Numbered from the stretch's first letter, positions 38,616 to 48,446 are shown. The stretch: 64,000 bases of DNA from Nitratireductor arenosus (GCF_009742725.1 NZ_WPHG01000001.1:470001-534000), one strand, 5' to 3'. Notes: a model not told the origin generated them from the letters alone. Numbers and translations: made by a program.

Positions 38616-39545
38616 ATGGCCACTCTTTTGATTGCCGAACATGACAACGACACCCTGTCCGACCAGACCGCCAAGGCCTTGTCGGCCGCCGCCGGGCTCG
38701 GCTCGGATGTCGACATCCTGGTCGCGGGCAAGGGCGCCAAGGCGGCCGCCGACGCGGCGGCCAAGCTTTCGGGCGTGCGCAAGGTCCTGCTTGCCGAGGC
38801 CGACGGGCTGGCCGAGCGCCTGGCCGAACCGCTTGCGGCCACGATCGTATCGCTCGCCGACGGCTATGACGCGCTTGTCGCGCCGGCCACGACGATGGGC
38901 AAGAACGTGATGCCGCGGGTCGCGGCCCTGCTCGATGTGATGCAGGTCTCCGACATCGTCGAGGTGGTCGACGCCAAGACCTTCAAGCGGCCGATCTATG
39001 CCGGCAACGCCATCCAGACGGTGGAGTCCGGCGACGCCACCAAGGTGATCACGGTGCGCACCGCCGGGTTCCAGGCCGCCGCCGGCGGCGGTTCGGCAGC
39101 AGTCGAGACGGTCGACGCGGCCGCCGATCCGGGTCTGTCGCGCTTTGTCGAGAACAAGCTGTCGGAGAGCGACCGTCCCGAGCTGACCTCGGCCAAGGTC
39201 ATCATCTCGGGCGGGCGCGCGCTCGGCTCGGCGGAAAAGTTCCAGGAGGTGATCCTGCCGGTCGCCGACAAGCTCGGTGCGGCCGTCGGTGCGTCCCGCG
39301 CCGCCGTGGATGCCGGCTACGCGCCCAACGACTGGCAGGTCGGCCAGACCGGCAAGGTGGTCGCGCCCGAACTCTACATCGCCGTCGGTATCTCCGGCGC
39401 CATCCAGCACCTGGCCGGCATGAAGGACAGCAAGGTCATCGTCGCCATCAACAAGGATGAGGAAGCGCCGATCTTCCAGGTCGCCGATTACGGCCTCGTG
39501 GCCGACCTCTTCACCGTCCTGCCCGAGCTTCAAAAGGCGTTGTGA
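38616..39545 (+). CDS. etfA: Electron transfer flavoprotein subunit alpha
   Basis: The 309-residue subunit holds the FAD. The C-terminal FAD domain signature is complete: [61 protein letters not shown] and [19 protein letters not shown]. It pairs with EtfB and is followed by an intrinsic terminator at 39577-39615. Confidence 0.97.
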   Translation: MATLLIAEHDNDTLSDQTAKALSAAAGLGSDVDILVAGKGAKAAADAAAKLSGVRKVLLAEADGLAERLAEPLAATIVSLADGYDALVAPATTMGKNVMPRVAALLDVMQVSDIVEVVDAKTFKRPIYAGNAIQTVESGDATKVITVRTAGFQAAAGGGSAAVETVDAAADPGLSRFVENKLSESDRPELTSAKVIISGGRALGSAEKFQEVILPVADKLGAAVGASRAAVDAGYAPNDWQVGQTGKVVAPELYIAVGISGAIQHLAGMKDSKVIVAINKDEEAPIFQVADYGLVADLFTVLPELQKAL

Positions 39546-39576
39546 GGCCAAAGCGCGCATAGGCGGCAACGAGATA

Positions 39577-39615
39577 AAGCCGGGGTGGACGAAATCCACC
39601 CCGGCTTCTATTTTT
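39577..39615 (+). terminator. Rho-independent terminator after etfA
   Basis: A 13-bp perfect stem (AAGCCGGGGTGGA/TCCACCCCGGCTT) with CGAAA loop is followed by CTATTTTT. It lies 32 bp after the etfA stop and separates etfBA from the following dehydrogenase gene. Confidence 0.93.
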
Positions 39616-39662
39616 CGCAACTGCACAATTTGGGCGCAACCGCTTTCCACGGGTAAACGAAA

Positions 39663-40538
39663 ATGACAATCCAGACCGTCGGCATCATCGGCGCCGGGCA
39701 GATGGGAGGCGGCATCGCACATGTCTGCGCCCTGGCCGGTTATCAGGTGCTCCTCTACGACCTCTCCGAGGAGAAGGTCGAAAACGGCATCGCGACGATC
39801 AACGGCCACATGGCGCGGCAGGTCTCGTCCGGAAAGTTCGACGACAAGGAGCGCGCCGCCGCGCTCGCCCGCATCGCCGGCGCGAGCAAGCTGGAGGATC
39901 TCGCTGGCGCCGACCTGGTGATCGAGGCGGCCACGGAAGACGAAACCATCAAGCGCAAGATCTTCGCCCAGCTCTGCCCTCTTCTCAATCCCGAGGCGTT
40001 GCTGGCGACCAACACCTCCTCGATCTCGATCACGCGACTGGCCGCCCAGACCGACAGGCCGGAGCGTTTCATCGGCATTCACTTCATGAACCCGGTTCCG
40101 CTGATGAAGCTGGTCGAGCTTGTTCGCGGCATCGCCACCGAGGACACCACTTTCGAGACCGCTAAAGCGTTCGTGAGCAGCCTCGACAAGACGATCACGG
40201 TCGCCGAGGATTTCCCCGCCTTCATCGTCAACCGCATTCTTCTGCCGATGATCAACGAGGCGATCTACACGCTTTACGAAGGCGTCGGATCGGTGGAGGC
40301 GATCGACACGGCCATGAAGCTCGGGGCGAACCATCCGATGGGCCCGCTCCAGCTCGCCGATTTCATCGGCCTCGACACCTGTCTGTCGATCATGCAGGTG
40401 CTTTATGACGGGCTGGCTGATTCGAAATATCGGCCCTGCCCGCTGCTGGTTAAATATGTCGAGGCCGGATGGCTGGGGCGTAAGGCCGGCCGCGGCTTCT
40501 ACGACTACCGCGGCGAACACCCGGTTCCCACCCGCTGA
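39663..40538 (+). CDS. 3-hydroxybutyryl-CoA dehydrogenase
   Basis: The 291-residue NAD(P)-dependent enzyme interconverts 3-hydroxybutyryl-CoA and acetoacetyl-CoA. The Rossmann motif is GAGQMGGGIAHVCA; NTSSISIT, catalytic His/Glu in IGIHFMNPVP and VELVRG, and the C-terminal GANHPMGPLQLADFIGLD complete the family pattern. It follows etfBA, sharing the beta-oxidation or polyhydroxybutyrate theme, but lies behind a terminator and so probably has its own promoter. Confidence 0.96.
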   Translation: MTIQTVGIIGAGQMGGGIAHVCALAGYQVLLYDLSEEKVENGIATINGHMARQVSSGKFDDKERAAALARIAGASKLEDLAGADLVIEAATEDETIKRKIFAQLCPLLNPEALLATNTSSISITRLAAQTDRPERFIGIHFMNPVPLMKLVELVRGIATEDTTFETAKAFVSSLDKTITVAEDFPAFIVNRILLPMINEAIYTLYEGVGSVEAIDTAMKLGANHPMGPLQLADFIGLDTCLSIMQVLYDGLADSKYRPCPLLVKYVEAGWLGRKAGRGFYDYRGEHPVPTR

Positions 40539-40550
40539 GGCGGGGACCTG

Positions 40551-40586
40551 CTGCCGGCCATGCAACGATCAGTGCAGGGCCGGCAG
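40551..40586. terminator. Hairpin between convergent dehydrogenase and diguanylate cyclase genes
   Basis: A perfect 9-bp stem CTGCCGGCC/GGCCGGCAG encloses a loop that can itself pair TGCA/TGCA. It spans the stop of the cyclase gene and lies just after the dehydrogenase stop. No U-tract is present on either side, so termination strength is uncertain. Confidence 0.42.
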
Positions 40587-41375
40587 ATCGTTCATGTCGT
40601 AGGCCTGGATATGAGTGAGCTCGATCCGGTTGCGGCCGCTATTCTTGGCCTGGTAGAGTCGCCGGTCGGCGATGCGGAAGAGTTCCACGAACCCGAGTTG
40701 ATCCTCGAAGCTGACGCCGCCGACGCTGACGGTCAGCCGGTGCGGCTTGCCCATCGGCCGGAACGACAATTCGCTGATGCTGCGGCGGATGCGCTCGGCC
40801 ACGCCGACCGCGTTTTCCTGCGAGGCGCCAGGCAGGAAAACGCCGAACTCCTCGCCGCCGAGACGCCCCACCAGGTCGTCCTTGCGCACCTGGCCGCGGA
40901 TCGCCGCGGCGATCACCCTGAGTGCCTCGTCGCCGAGATCGTGGCCGTAACTGTCGTTGATCGACTTGAAGTGATCGGCGTCGATCACCAGCAGGGCGCC
41001 CTTGATGCGCTTGGTGCCACGCCCGGCATCGGCCAGGCTTTCGTCGACCCGCGTCGAAAACGCGCCACGATTGAGGCACGCCGTCAGGCTGTCGGTCGAG
41101 GCGACCAGACCCAGCTTCTGGTTGGCAAGCGCCAATTCGCGCAGCTTGTAGCCGAGAAACAACAAGATCGGACCCGCCAGAACGAGCAACAAGACCGCCG
41201 CGACCGGCAGCCCGCTGCGGAGTTCTTCACCGCCGATCCCAGCCGCCGCGACGGCCTGGTAGCTCAACGAGATGAACAGGCACCAGATCGTGCCCGCCAT
41301 TGTCCAGCGCAAGAGACTGGATTGCCCCAACCGGGACACAATCATACTGAGATGCCGCCTGAACGCGTCAGCCAT
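40569..41375 (-). CDS. Membrane-anchored diguanylate cyclase (GGDEF)
   Basis: The 268-residue protein makes cyclic di-GMP. Two transmembrane helices (about 25-45 and 55-76) enclose a short periplasmic loop, followed by a GGDEF domain with the active site GGEEF at 173-177. The inhibitory I-site RxxD is present five residues before it (RKDD, 164-167), so product inhibition is expected. No sensory domain is visible. The ATG at 41375 has a GAGGGGG site about 8 bases upstream. Confidence 0.94.
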   Translation of the reverse strand: MADAFRRHLSMIVSRLGQSSLLRWTMAGTIWCLFISLSYQAVAAAGIGGEELRSGLPVAAVLLLVLAGPILLFLGYKLRELALANQKLGLVASTDSLTACLNRGAFSTRVDESLADAGRGTKRIKGALLVIDADHFKSINDSYGHDLGDEALRVIAAAIRGQVRKDDLVGRLGGEEFGVFLPGASQENAVGVAERIRRSISELSFRPMGKPHRLTVSVGGVSFEDQLGFVELFRIADRRLYQAKNSGRNRIELTHIQAYDMNDLPALH

Positions 41376-41522
41376 CGATGCAACCCCCTCATCACGAGAG
41401 AAGAAGCTAGCCGCAGCCCTTAAAGACCGGGTTAGGAAAATCGGCGGCATTCGTCAGTCCGCCGACACCGAACGTTTACGATCTGTAAAATCGGCGACGA
41501 GTACGGACCCGGAGCGGTGGCA

Positions 41523-42620
41523 TCAGTCGCGGCTATAGATGCGCCAGCCTTTTGGGGATTTCATGTCGGGCAACTCGGAAAATCGCGTGCAGCGATTGCG
41601 TCCGTTCGCCTTCGACACGTAAAGCGCGCGGTCGGCCTTGACATAGAGATCGTCGGCGCTTTCGGCCTGAACGGCCATGCAGATCCCCACCGAGACCGTT
41701 ATCGAGCCGCTGGAAAGGCCCGTCCCGTTATTCGTCGCGGCCAGCTTTTCCACCGTTTTGCGTACGGTTTCGCCGACCTCTGCCGCCACGTCCTCGCTCA
41801 TGCCTTCCACGATCGCGGCGAATTCCTCGCCGCCCGTCCGCGCAACCATCACGCCATCGGGGACGGACGACTGAACCACACCGGCGATGTGCTGGATGAT
41901 CTTGTCGCCGACCGGATGGCCGAAGCGGTCGTTGATCTGCTTGAAGCGGTCGATGTCGACGATCACCAGGCAACTGTAAAGCACCCGCTTCTTGTCGTCG
42001 TAGATCCGCGCCATCGCCTTGTCGAAGGCGCGGCGGTTGAAAAGTTGGGTCAACGGGTCGGTGTCGGCGAGCTTCTTATATTCCTCGAGCTTCGTCTTTA
42101 CTTCCTCCAACTCGGCCGACTTGTCCTCGATCGAGGAGACAATTTGCTTGCCCTGCTCGATCTTGGTGTCCGTGGCGGCCGACATGATGCTCGATATCCG
42201 GTGCAGGATTTCCTGCGTGACCAGATTGCGCTTATGCAGCCCGTCCGACGTCTGGTTGAGGATCGAACCGTAGCGCTCGAGCTGGACCCGCTCCTTCTCG
42301 AACAGTTTCATCACCTCCTCGACCTTGTCGGAGAGATGGTTGCGAATGTCCTCAACGGCAAGCTGATCGTTCGCCTGGGCAAAATATTTGACGCTGAGAC
42401 GGTCCAGGTCGTCCTGGCGCGGCCGATTGCCGAGCTTGCCGAGCTCGGCGTTGAGTTCGGGATTGGCGCCGGCGAACACTTCGTAGAAGATTTCGTAGTT
42501 CCGCGGCAGGCCCACCACGCCCATTGCACGCATCGCCAGCGCGATCTTGGCGGCGACATCCGTGACCGGTCCGGACGGGGTATTGCCGCCACCGGATATA
42601 TTGGAAAGCTGCATGTTCAT
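41523..42620 (-). CDS. Cytosolic diguanylate cyclase with N-terminal coiled coil
   Basis: The 365-residue protein has an N-terminal helical region of unnamed type (about 20-130; MRAMGVVGLPRNYEIFYEVFAGANPELN), a coiled coil (about 160-185) and a C-terminal GGDEF domain with GGEEF at 263-267. The I-site position reads PDGV rather than RxxD, so the usual product inhibition should be lost. There is no signal peptide or membrane helix. The N-terminal region is typical of a Rhizobiales cyclase group. GGGAGGG precedes the ATG. Confidence 0.93.
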   Translation of the reverse strand: MNMQLSNISGGGNTPSGPVTDVAAKIALAMRAMGVVGLPRNYEIFYEVFAGANPELNAELGKLGNRPRQDDLDRLSVKYFAQANDQLAVEDIRNHLSDKVEEVMKLFEKERVQLERYGSILNQTSDGLHKRNLVTQEILHRISSIMSAATDTKIEQGKQIVSSIEDKSAELEEVKTKLEEYKKLADTDPLTQLFNRRAFDKAMARIYDDKKRVLYSCLVIVDIDRFKQINDRFGHPVGDKIIQHIAGVVQSSVPDGVMVARTGGEEFAAIVEGMSEDVAAEVGETVRKTVEKLAATNNGTGLSSGSITVSVGICMAVQAESADDLYVKADRALYVSKANGRNRCTRFSELPDMKSPKGWRIYSRD

Positions 42621-42835
42621 CTGCGCCCTCCCCTCGGCAAGGACCGAAGCGCCCGACCAAAACGATCCGCGACAAACCTGCCGCCGCCACCTCTGAACGA
42701 TATTGACCCGTCGTCCTTCAATGCAAGTCCCACCCACATCTGACATCAGCCTGACGTACAGGTAAGCCAATCGCGCTAATTGTCCGTTAAACCCGGACAA
42801 TTCCTCACAAATAACCGCAAGACCAGGGATCCTGC

Positions 42836-44140
42836 CTAAACTTTTACGGGCTTGGCAACACGCCCGGTCTCGCCGAAAAGCGCAAGATAGCGTTGGATCT
42901 CCCCAGGCGCCCCGGTCGCCTTTTCAGGATTATCCGACAACTTGACTGCCGGCCGGCCATTGGCGTGGCTGACCTTGCAGACGATGGATATCGCGTTGAG
43001 GCTGGATATCTCGACCGGCGCGCAGCCCTCGAAATCATTGGTCAGGTTGGTGCCCCAGCCGAACGCCATGCGCACCCGGCCATGGAAATGATGGTAGGCC
43101 TTCTCGATCGTGTCGACGTCGAGACCATCGGAAAAGATCAGCAGCTTTTCGCGCGGGTCGCGGCCGCGCTCCTTCCACCACGAGATGATCTTTTCGCCGC
43201 CCTCGATCGCCGGCGCGCTGTCCGGCCTAAACCCGGTCCAGTCCGCCACCCAATCCGGGGCGCCACGCAGGAACGATTCGGTCCCGAACGTGTCGGGCAG
43301 CACAATCAACAGATTGCCGCCATAATACTGGTTCCAGTCGCGCAGAACCTGATACGGCGCTTCGAGCAGGGCCTCGTCGTCGGGCGCCAGCGCGGCCAGC
43401 ACCATCGGCAGTTCGTGCGCGTTGGTGCCCAGCGCCTCCAGGTCGGTATCCATGGCCAGCTTGACGTTGCTGGTTCCCGTCAGCGCGTCGCCCAGCCCCT
43501 CTTTCAAAGCCTCCACGCACCAGCGTTGCCACAGGAAGGAATGCCGCCGCCTGGTGCCGAAGTCCGATATGCGCAGATCCGGCAACTTGCGCAGCCGCTC
43601 GACCTTGGACCATACCTTGGCCTTCGCCCGCGCGTAGAGAACGTCGAGCGAAAACGGTCCCATCGACCTCATCGTGGCGCGCGACCGCAATTCGTTGATG
43701 ATCGCCAGGGCGGGAATTTCCCACATGCTGGTTTCGGTCCAGCGGCCGTGGAAACGCAGTTCGAACCGTCCGTCCCGGCGCGCCAGCTCGTATTCGGGCA
43801 GTTGGAACTCGCTCAGCCACGCCAGAAAGTCGGGCCTGAATATCTGCTTGCTGCCATAAAAGGTGTTGCCGGCGAGCCAGATCATCTCCTTCTTGGAAAA
43901 CCGCAGGCTGCGCGCATGATCGAGCTGGTCGCGCAATTCGGCGATATCGATTTCGTCGGCGAGCCTGACCGTCTTGGTGCGGTTGATCAGCGAGAAGGTC
44001 GCGTCGACCTGCGGATAGAGCCCCCAGATCATCTGCAGCATCAACAGCTTGTAGAAATCCGTGTCGAGCAGGCTGCGGATCACGGGATCGAGCTTCCAGG
44101 TATGATCGTAGACACGCTTGGCAATGTCGGTCTTGGTCAT
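42836..44140 (-). CDS. pncB: Nicotinate phosphoribosyltransferase
   Basis: The 434-residue enzyme forms nicotinate mononucleotide in NAD salvage. Family signs are [20 protein letters not shown] near the N-terminus, [14 protein letters not shown] with the region autophosphorylated on His, [10 protein letters not shown], and [36 protein letters not shown] near the C-terminus. The ATG at 44140 follows GGGAAGGG. The open frame upstream lacks family similarity. Confidence 0.97.
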   Translation of the reverse strand: MTKTDIAKRVYDHTWKLDPVIRSLLDTDFYKLLMLQMIWGLYPQVDATFSLINRTKTVRLADEIDIAELRDQLDHARSLRFSKKEMIWLAGNTFYGSKQIFRPDFLAWLSEFQLPEYELARRDGRFELRFHGRWTETSMWEIPALAIINELRSRATMRSMGPFSLDVLYARAKAKVWSKVERLRKLPDLRISDFGTRRRHSFLWQRWCVEALKEGLGDALTGTSNVKLAMDTDLEALGTNAHELPMVLAALAPDDEALLEAPYQVLRDWNQYYGGNLLIVLPDTFGTESFLRGAPDWVADWTGFRPDSAPAIEGGEKIISWWKERGRDPREKLLIFSDGLDVDTIEKAYHHFHGRVRMAFGWGTNLTNDFEGCAPVEISSLNAISIVCKVSHANGRPAVKLSDNPEKATGAPGEIQRYLALFGETGRVAKPVKV

Positions 44141-44242
44141 CTTGCCCTTCCCGTTTCGCCCCGGCCGCCGCCGGCAACGGCGTCGTGGTCTAGGATGAAA
44201 TACAGCATCCGGCAAGGAAACCGCCCGGCCGACCCGCCGCGG

Positions 44243-44605
44243 TCAGGCAAGATGCTCGCGCACCTTCTCGCGAATCTGGGACAGCGTGAACGGCTTCTGG
44301 ACGACATCGACGATCACCTTGTCGAGTCCCGCCGCCCGTTCGCGCTGGTCCGCGTACCCGGTCACCAGCATGATCTTGAGTTCGGGGTAGTCCCGCACGG
44401 CTTCTTCGGCCATGGCGATCCCGTCCATGCCCGGCATGCGGATGTCGGAGACGACCAGATCATAGCCGCCCTCGGCCTGCCGGATGAGCGCCAGCCCTGC
44501 CTCGCCGTCCTCCGCCGTCTCAACGCTATGGCCGTCGCGCGCCAGCGCGCGCGCCGCCAGGGAGCGAACCGGTTCGTCGTCTTCGACAATCAGGATTCTA
44601 GCCAT
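44243..44605 (-). CDS. Single-domain response regulator
   Basis: The 120-residue protein is only a CheY-like receiver. Acidic residues EDD (8-10), the phosphoacceptor Asp in VVSDIRMPGMDG, the Thr in LVTGYAD and the Lys in VQKPFT are all present. It has no output domain, so it works through protein contact. It resembles a receiver-only protein common in Rhizobiales rather than CpdR. The start overlaps no neighbour; hpt ends 47 bp upstream. Confidence 0.92.
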   Translation of the reverse strand: MARILIVEDDEPVRSLAARALARDGHSVETAEDGEAGLALIRQAEGGYDLVVSDIRMPGMDGIAMAEEAVRDYPELKIMLVTGYADQRERAAGLDKVIVDVVQKPFTLSQIREKVREHLA

Positions 44606-44651
44606 TGAGCCGACAATGCCCGGTCTTATCGCGGTCCCTGACGGGACCGGT

Positions 44652-45200
44652 TCAACCGGCCGCATCTCCTTTCACCACACCCACGAAGGGCAGCTCCCGG
44701 AAGGCGTGCGCGACATCCATGCCATATCCGACAACGAAATAATCCGGGCATTCAAAGCCGACATAATCGGCGTTCAGCTCGGTCTGCCGGCGGGTATGCT
44801 TGTCCAGTAAAACCGCGATCGAAACGCTGCGCGCTCCCCGCGATACCATCAGGTCGCGGGTGAATTTCAGCGTCTTGCCCGATTCCAGGATGTCATCGAT
44901 CAACAGGATATCGCGGCCGGCGACGTCGTTGTCGATATCGCGCAGCACCTTGACCTCACCGCTGACGGTGCCCGCGCCATAGCTGGAGATGAAGATGAAC
45001 TCGACCTCGGGCGAGCTTCCCGTGTCATGCATCGCTCGGATCAGATCGGCGGCGAAGATGAAGGAGCCCTTGAGGATCGAGACGACCAGCAGGTCATGGT
45101 AATCGCGCCCGGCGATCTCCTTGGCCAGCTCGAGATTACGCCGCGCGATCGTCGATGCGCTGAACAGGACTTCGATTTCCTTGCCGCGTACAACCGGCAT
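44652..45200 (-). CDS. hpt: Hypoxanthine phosphoribosyltransferase
   Basis: The 182-residue purine-salvage enzyme has the PRPP loop ILLIDDILESGKT, an SLKGS-type loop as SILKGSFIFAADL, and the C-terminal YVGFECPDYFVVGYGMD base-binding segment. The ATG shares one base with the stop of the upstream hypothetical gene (TGATG), so translation is likely coupled. Confidence 0.97.
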   Translation of the reverse strand: MPVVRGKEIEVLFSASTIARRNLELAKEIAGRDYHDLLVVSILKGSFIFAADLIRAMHDTGSSPEVEFIFISSYGAGTVSGEVKVLRDIDNDVAGRDILLIDDILESGKTLKFTRDLMVSRGARSVSIAVLLDKHTRRQTELNADYVGFECPDYFVVGYGMDVAHAFRELPFVGVVKGDAAG

Positions 45201-45847
45201 CAGCCGCCGCCCTCCGTAATCATGCTCACCGATATGCCGGCAACGCCGCCCTCGGGCGCGTTGACGCGGCTGGAAAAGGGAAACCGCGTTCCGGGTCCGA
45301 TCCGGGCCCGTCCCGGATCGAGTATGTAGCGGGTGACGGCGCCGCCGTCACCCCTGACCTCGATAGCCAGGCGCGGAACCTGTTCGGCCGAGGCGCCGTT
45401 ATTGGCAACGGCGCCGTCGACATGCACGATCCCGCGCACGCCGCTGGCGTCCAGATGCGACCGCAGCGCGACAAGCCGCATGGCATCGGCCGCGCTCGCA
45501 GGCGCCGCGGAAAACAGGGCGCCACGCAGCGTATGCCCACCCGATATCCAGAAGGCCGCCAGCGCGGCCATTGCTCCCACCGCCCAAAACAACGGCCCGG
45601 CACGGCGTTCGCGCCGGCCTGCCGGATGTTGACCATGGTTTTTGAGCATGTCCATGCCGGAAATCCCGGAGGACCCCGGTTCGACCCTGGGCGCGCTGCG
45701 GGAATTGTCGCGGACCATGGACGGATCGTCCAGCGTAATATAGTCGGCATCGACGATCTCGCTGGCGAAATCGGTCCGTGCCGCCCTGGAGCGCCCGCCC
45801 GCCATGATTTCGCCCGAGACCGGGCGGACGTTCGCTGCATCGACCAT
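45200..45847 (-). CDS. Hypothetical single-pass membrane protein between ftsE and hpt
   Basis: The 215-residue protein has a disordered Ser/Arg-rich N-terminus, one transmembrane helix (about 85-103, LFWAVGAMAALAAFWISG), and a C-terminal domain of about 100 residues (VHVDGAVANNGASAEQVPRLAIEVRGDGGAVTRYIL) that looks like the extracellular beta domain of DUF3426 proteins. Related genes at this position in other Rhizobiales usually start with an MJ0042 CxxC zinc ribbon; no cysteine pair is present here. It is divergent from ftsE and coupled to hpt. Function unknown. Confidence 0.75.
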   Translation of the reverse strand: MVDAANVRPVSGEIMAGGRSRAARTDFASEIVDADYITLDDPSMVRDNSRSAPRVEPGSSGISGMDMLKNHGQHPAGRRERRAGPLFWAVGAMAALAAFWISGGHTLRGALFSAAPASAADAMRLVALRSHLDASGVRGIVHVDGAVANNGASAEQVPRLAIEVRGDGGAVTRYILDPGRARIGPGTRFPFSSRVNAPEGGVAGISVSMITEGGG

Positions 45848-46026
45848 GGAAGGGCGCCGTCCTTTTGCAAAACCCTGACACGGGGTAAAGGGAATTGGTT
45901 AATGATTTGCTGCCGAGCGGCACAGGCGCGGTGCGACGAGGCGGGAATTTTACCGTCCGTTAACCATGGAAAACCAAGGTCCGCCGCAATCGACGGATAT
46001 CGAACCAGCCGAGGCCGGGCACGACA

Positions 46027-46686
46027 GTGATCCATTTCGAAAATGTTGGCTTGCGCTACGGAATGGGGCCGGAAATCCTGCGCGACATCTCCTTTCATAT
46101 CCCCAAGCGCTCGTTCCAGTTTCTCAGCGGGCCTTCGGGCGCCGGCAAAACGACACTTTTACGCCTGCTTTTCCTGTCGCTGGCGCCGACCCGGGGACTG
46201 ATCAAGGTGTTCGGCAAGGATCGCGCGCTGATTCGGCGCAACGAGCTGCCGCATATCCGCCGCAAGATCGGTGTCGTTTTCCAGGATTTCCGCCTTCTGG
46301 AGCACATGACGACTTATGAAAACGTCGCCCTGCCGCTGCGTGTGCGCGGACGCGAGGAGGCGAGCTATCGCAGCGACGTGACCGAGTTGCTCAAATGGGT
46401 CGGCCTCGGCGAGCGCCTGAATGCACACCCGCCCATCCTGTCGGGCGGCGAAAAGCAGCGCGCCGCGATCGCCCGTGCGCTGATCGAGCAGCCCGACATC
46501 CTGCTTGCCGATGAGCCAACCGGTAATGTCGATCCGCCGCTCGCCCGGCGGCTGCTGCGCCTGTTCATCGAACTCAATCGGTCCGGAACCGCCGTCCTCA
46601 TCGCCACGCACGACCTGTCCTTGATGGATCAGGTCGACGCGCGCCGCCTCGTGCTCGCCGACGGCAGGCTGGCGATCCATGACTGA
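46027..46686 (+). CDS. ftsE: Cell division ATP-binding protein FtsE
   Basis: The 219-residue ATPase of the FtsEX complex has Walker A GPSGAGKT (35-42), signature LSGGEKQRAAIARAL and Walker B ILLADEPTGNVD. FtsEX transmits ATP hydrolysis across the membrane to activate septal peptidoglycan hydrolases. The GTG start at 46027 gives the family N-terminus IHFENVGLRYG. It overlaps ftsX by 8 bp. Confidence 0.97.
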   Translation: MIHFENVGLRYGMGPEILRDISFHIPKRSFQFLSGPSGAGKTTLLRLLFLSLAPTRGLIKVFGKDRALIRRNELPHIRRKIGVVFQDFRLLEHMTTYENVALPLRVRGREEASYRSDVTELLKWVGLGERLNAHPPILSGGEKQRAAIARALIEQPDILLADEPTGNVDPPLARRLLRLFIELNRSGTAVLIATHDLSLMDQVDARRLVLADGRLAIHD

Positions 46687-47647
46687 CTTCACGCTCAAGT
46701 CCCTGGTCCGATCGCGCGACGGCAAGCGTCGTCGCATGGCGCCGATCGTGCCGGCCCAGACCGTGGCCGGGCACGCATTGATCGCCGTGATCGCGATCAT
46801 GACCTTCCTGGCCTGCCTCACCGTGGGCGCGGTCACCCTGGTGCGCGACACCGCCAGCGTCTGGCAAAGCCAGATCGCCCGCGAGGCGACGATCCAGATC
46901 CGTCCCCGCGACGACCTCGACATGGAGGCCGCGCTCAAGGCGGCCAAGACGATCGCCGAAACCTTCACCGGCGTGCGTGCGGCAACCGTCGTCGACAGCG
47001 CCGCCACCGCGCGCCTGCTCGAACCATGGCTCGGCACCGGCCTCGATCTCGACGAACTGCCGGTGCCGCGCCTCGTCATCGTCACGATCGACGAGGCCGC
47101 GCCACCTGATTTCGCCGCCATGCGCGCGGCGATCGGCAAGCAGGTGCCCAATGCCAGTCTCGACGACCATCGCAATTGGGTCGACCGCCTCGTCTCGATG
47201 GCCCGGACGACGGTGACCATCGGCTTTGCGGTCCTGATCCTGATGCTGTCGGCGACCGTTCTGACCGTCGTTTTCGCCACGCGCGGCGCCATGGCCGGCA
47301 ACGGACACGTCATCGAGGTCCTGCACTATGTCGGCGCCGAGGCGCGGTTCATCGCCTCCCAGTTCCGCCGGCACTTCCTGCTGACGGGTATCAAGGGCGC
47401 AGCCGCGGGAGGCCTCGCCGCCATCGTGGTCTTCATCCTGTTCGGCTGGTGGTCGGGGCGCAACATGGCAACGCCGGAAGCCGACCAGGCGACGGCGCTG
47501 TTCGGTAATTTCGCCATTGGCACGACTGGCTATCTCGGCGTCGGCGTGGTGGTCGTCCTCGTCGCCGCGTTGACGGCGGCGACCTCACACGCGACCGTGG
47601 TCGCGCATCTCAACGGGGTCGATATTGGCACCGCCGACCATTTGTGA
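46679..47647 (+). CDS. ftsX: Cell division protein FtsX
   Basis: The 322-residue membrane partner of FtsE has a basic cytosolic N-terminus (RSRDGKRRR), four helices and a large extracytoplasmic domain between the first two (about 60-165; IQIRPRDDLDMEAALKAAKTIAETFTGV). The FtsX-type C-terminal part includes LHYVGAEARFIASQFRRHFL. The M23 peptidase encoded at the left window edge is a conceivable downstream target in general terms, but there is no direct evidence for this. Confidence 0.94.
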   Translation: MTDFTLKSLVRSRDGKRRRMAPIVPAQTVAGHALIAVIAIMTFLACLTVGAVTLVRDTASVWQSQIAREATIQIRPRDDLDMEAALKAAKTIAETFTGVRAATVVDSAATARLLEPWLGTGLDLDELPVPRLVIVTIDEAAPPDFAAMRAAIGKQVPNASLDDHRNWVDRLVSMARTTVTIGFAVLILMLSATVLTVVFATRGAMAGNGHVIEVLHYVGAEARFIASQFRRHFLLTGIKGAAAGGLAAIVVFILFGWWSGRNMATPEADQATALFGNFAIGTTGYLGVGVVVVLVAALTAATSHATVVAHLNGVDIGTADHL

Positions 47648-47759
47648 GCGCGTCGCCCGAAGCCAGCCGCTTCGCGCCACAAGACCGCGCAACACGAAAA
47701 ATGTCGCGGTGCGGGCGCCGCATCTACCGCCAGCCGCAATTCGGCGCTAAGCAACCACC

Positions 47760-48446
47760 ATGGCAGAAGCGCCCCGCGAAACCGAACCGCAGCCCGCCCG
47801 CGACCGGCAAGCCGGCGCGCGCGGCCGCGCCGGCCGGTTCGGCCTCGCGGGAGCCCTGCTTGCCGTGCTGGTCTTCATCGGCGGCTTCGCCTGGTTCGCC
47901 AATCAGGTGAGGCTGATGAAAACGCCGGCCGATTTGCCTGATGCCGACGCAATCGTGGTCTTGACCGGCGGCCATTTCCGGCTCAACGCGGCGGTCGACC
48001 TGCTCAAGGCCGGCAAGGGCGAGCGGTTGCTGATCTCCGGTGTCAATCCGGTCGCACGCGCCGGCGACTTGCGCCGTGCAACCGGCGCCGAGGAAGCGCT
48101 GTTTTCATGCTGCATCGACATAGATCGGCTAGCGCTCGACACGGTCGGCAATGCCGCCGAGAGCGCGAAATGGATCCGCGCGCACGCCTATAAGACGATC
48201 ATCGTGGTCACCAACAACTACCATATGCCCCGCAGCCTGCTGGAAATGCGCCGCCTGTTGGCCAAGACGGCGCTGTTGCCCTATCCAGTGGTCGCCAACA
48301 ACGCCGAAGACGGCGTCCTGTTGACCAAACCTGACGCGTTGCGGGTGCTTTTTACTGAATACGTGAAATATCTCGGCGCCCTTGCTCGTGGCGCATGGCC
48401 GCGCGGCGACGGCGCCGACCCGAAAAGCGACCTCGCCCGGCGCTGA
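47760..48446 (+). CDS. YdcF/ElyC family (DUF218) membrane protein
   Basis: The 228-residue protein has one N-terminal transmembrane helix (about 28-46) followed by a DUF218 domain: IVVLTGGHFRLNAAVDLLKAGKGERLLISGVN, LDTVGNAAESAKWIRAH and VVTNNYHMPRSLLEMRR. The domain binds an unknown ligand; ElyC and SanA relatives affect envelope integrity. Position between ftsX and plsC is usual in Rhizobiales. Confidence 0.92.
   Translation: MAEAPRETEPQPARDRQAGARGRAGRFGLAGALLAVLVFIGGFAWFANQVRLMKTPADLPDADAIVVLTGGHFRLNAAVDLLKAGKGERLLISGVNPVARAGDLRRATGAEEALFSCCIDIDRLALDTVGNAAESAKWIRAHAYKTIIVVTNNYHMPRSLLEMRRLLAKTALLPYPVVANNAEDGVLLTKPDALRVLFTEYVKYLGALARGAWPRGDGADPKSDLARR

Noticed and set aside
44243-44605. Receiver-only protein as CpdR
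   Set aside because: Length and phosphorylation site fit any single-domain receiver, but the residues around the acceptor and C-terminus do not match the CpdR pattern I know, so the symbol was not used.
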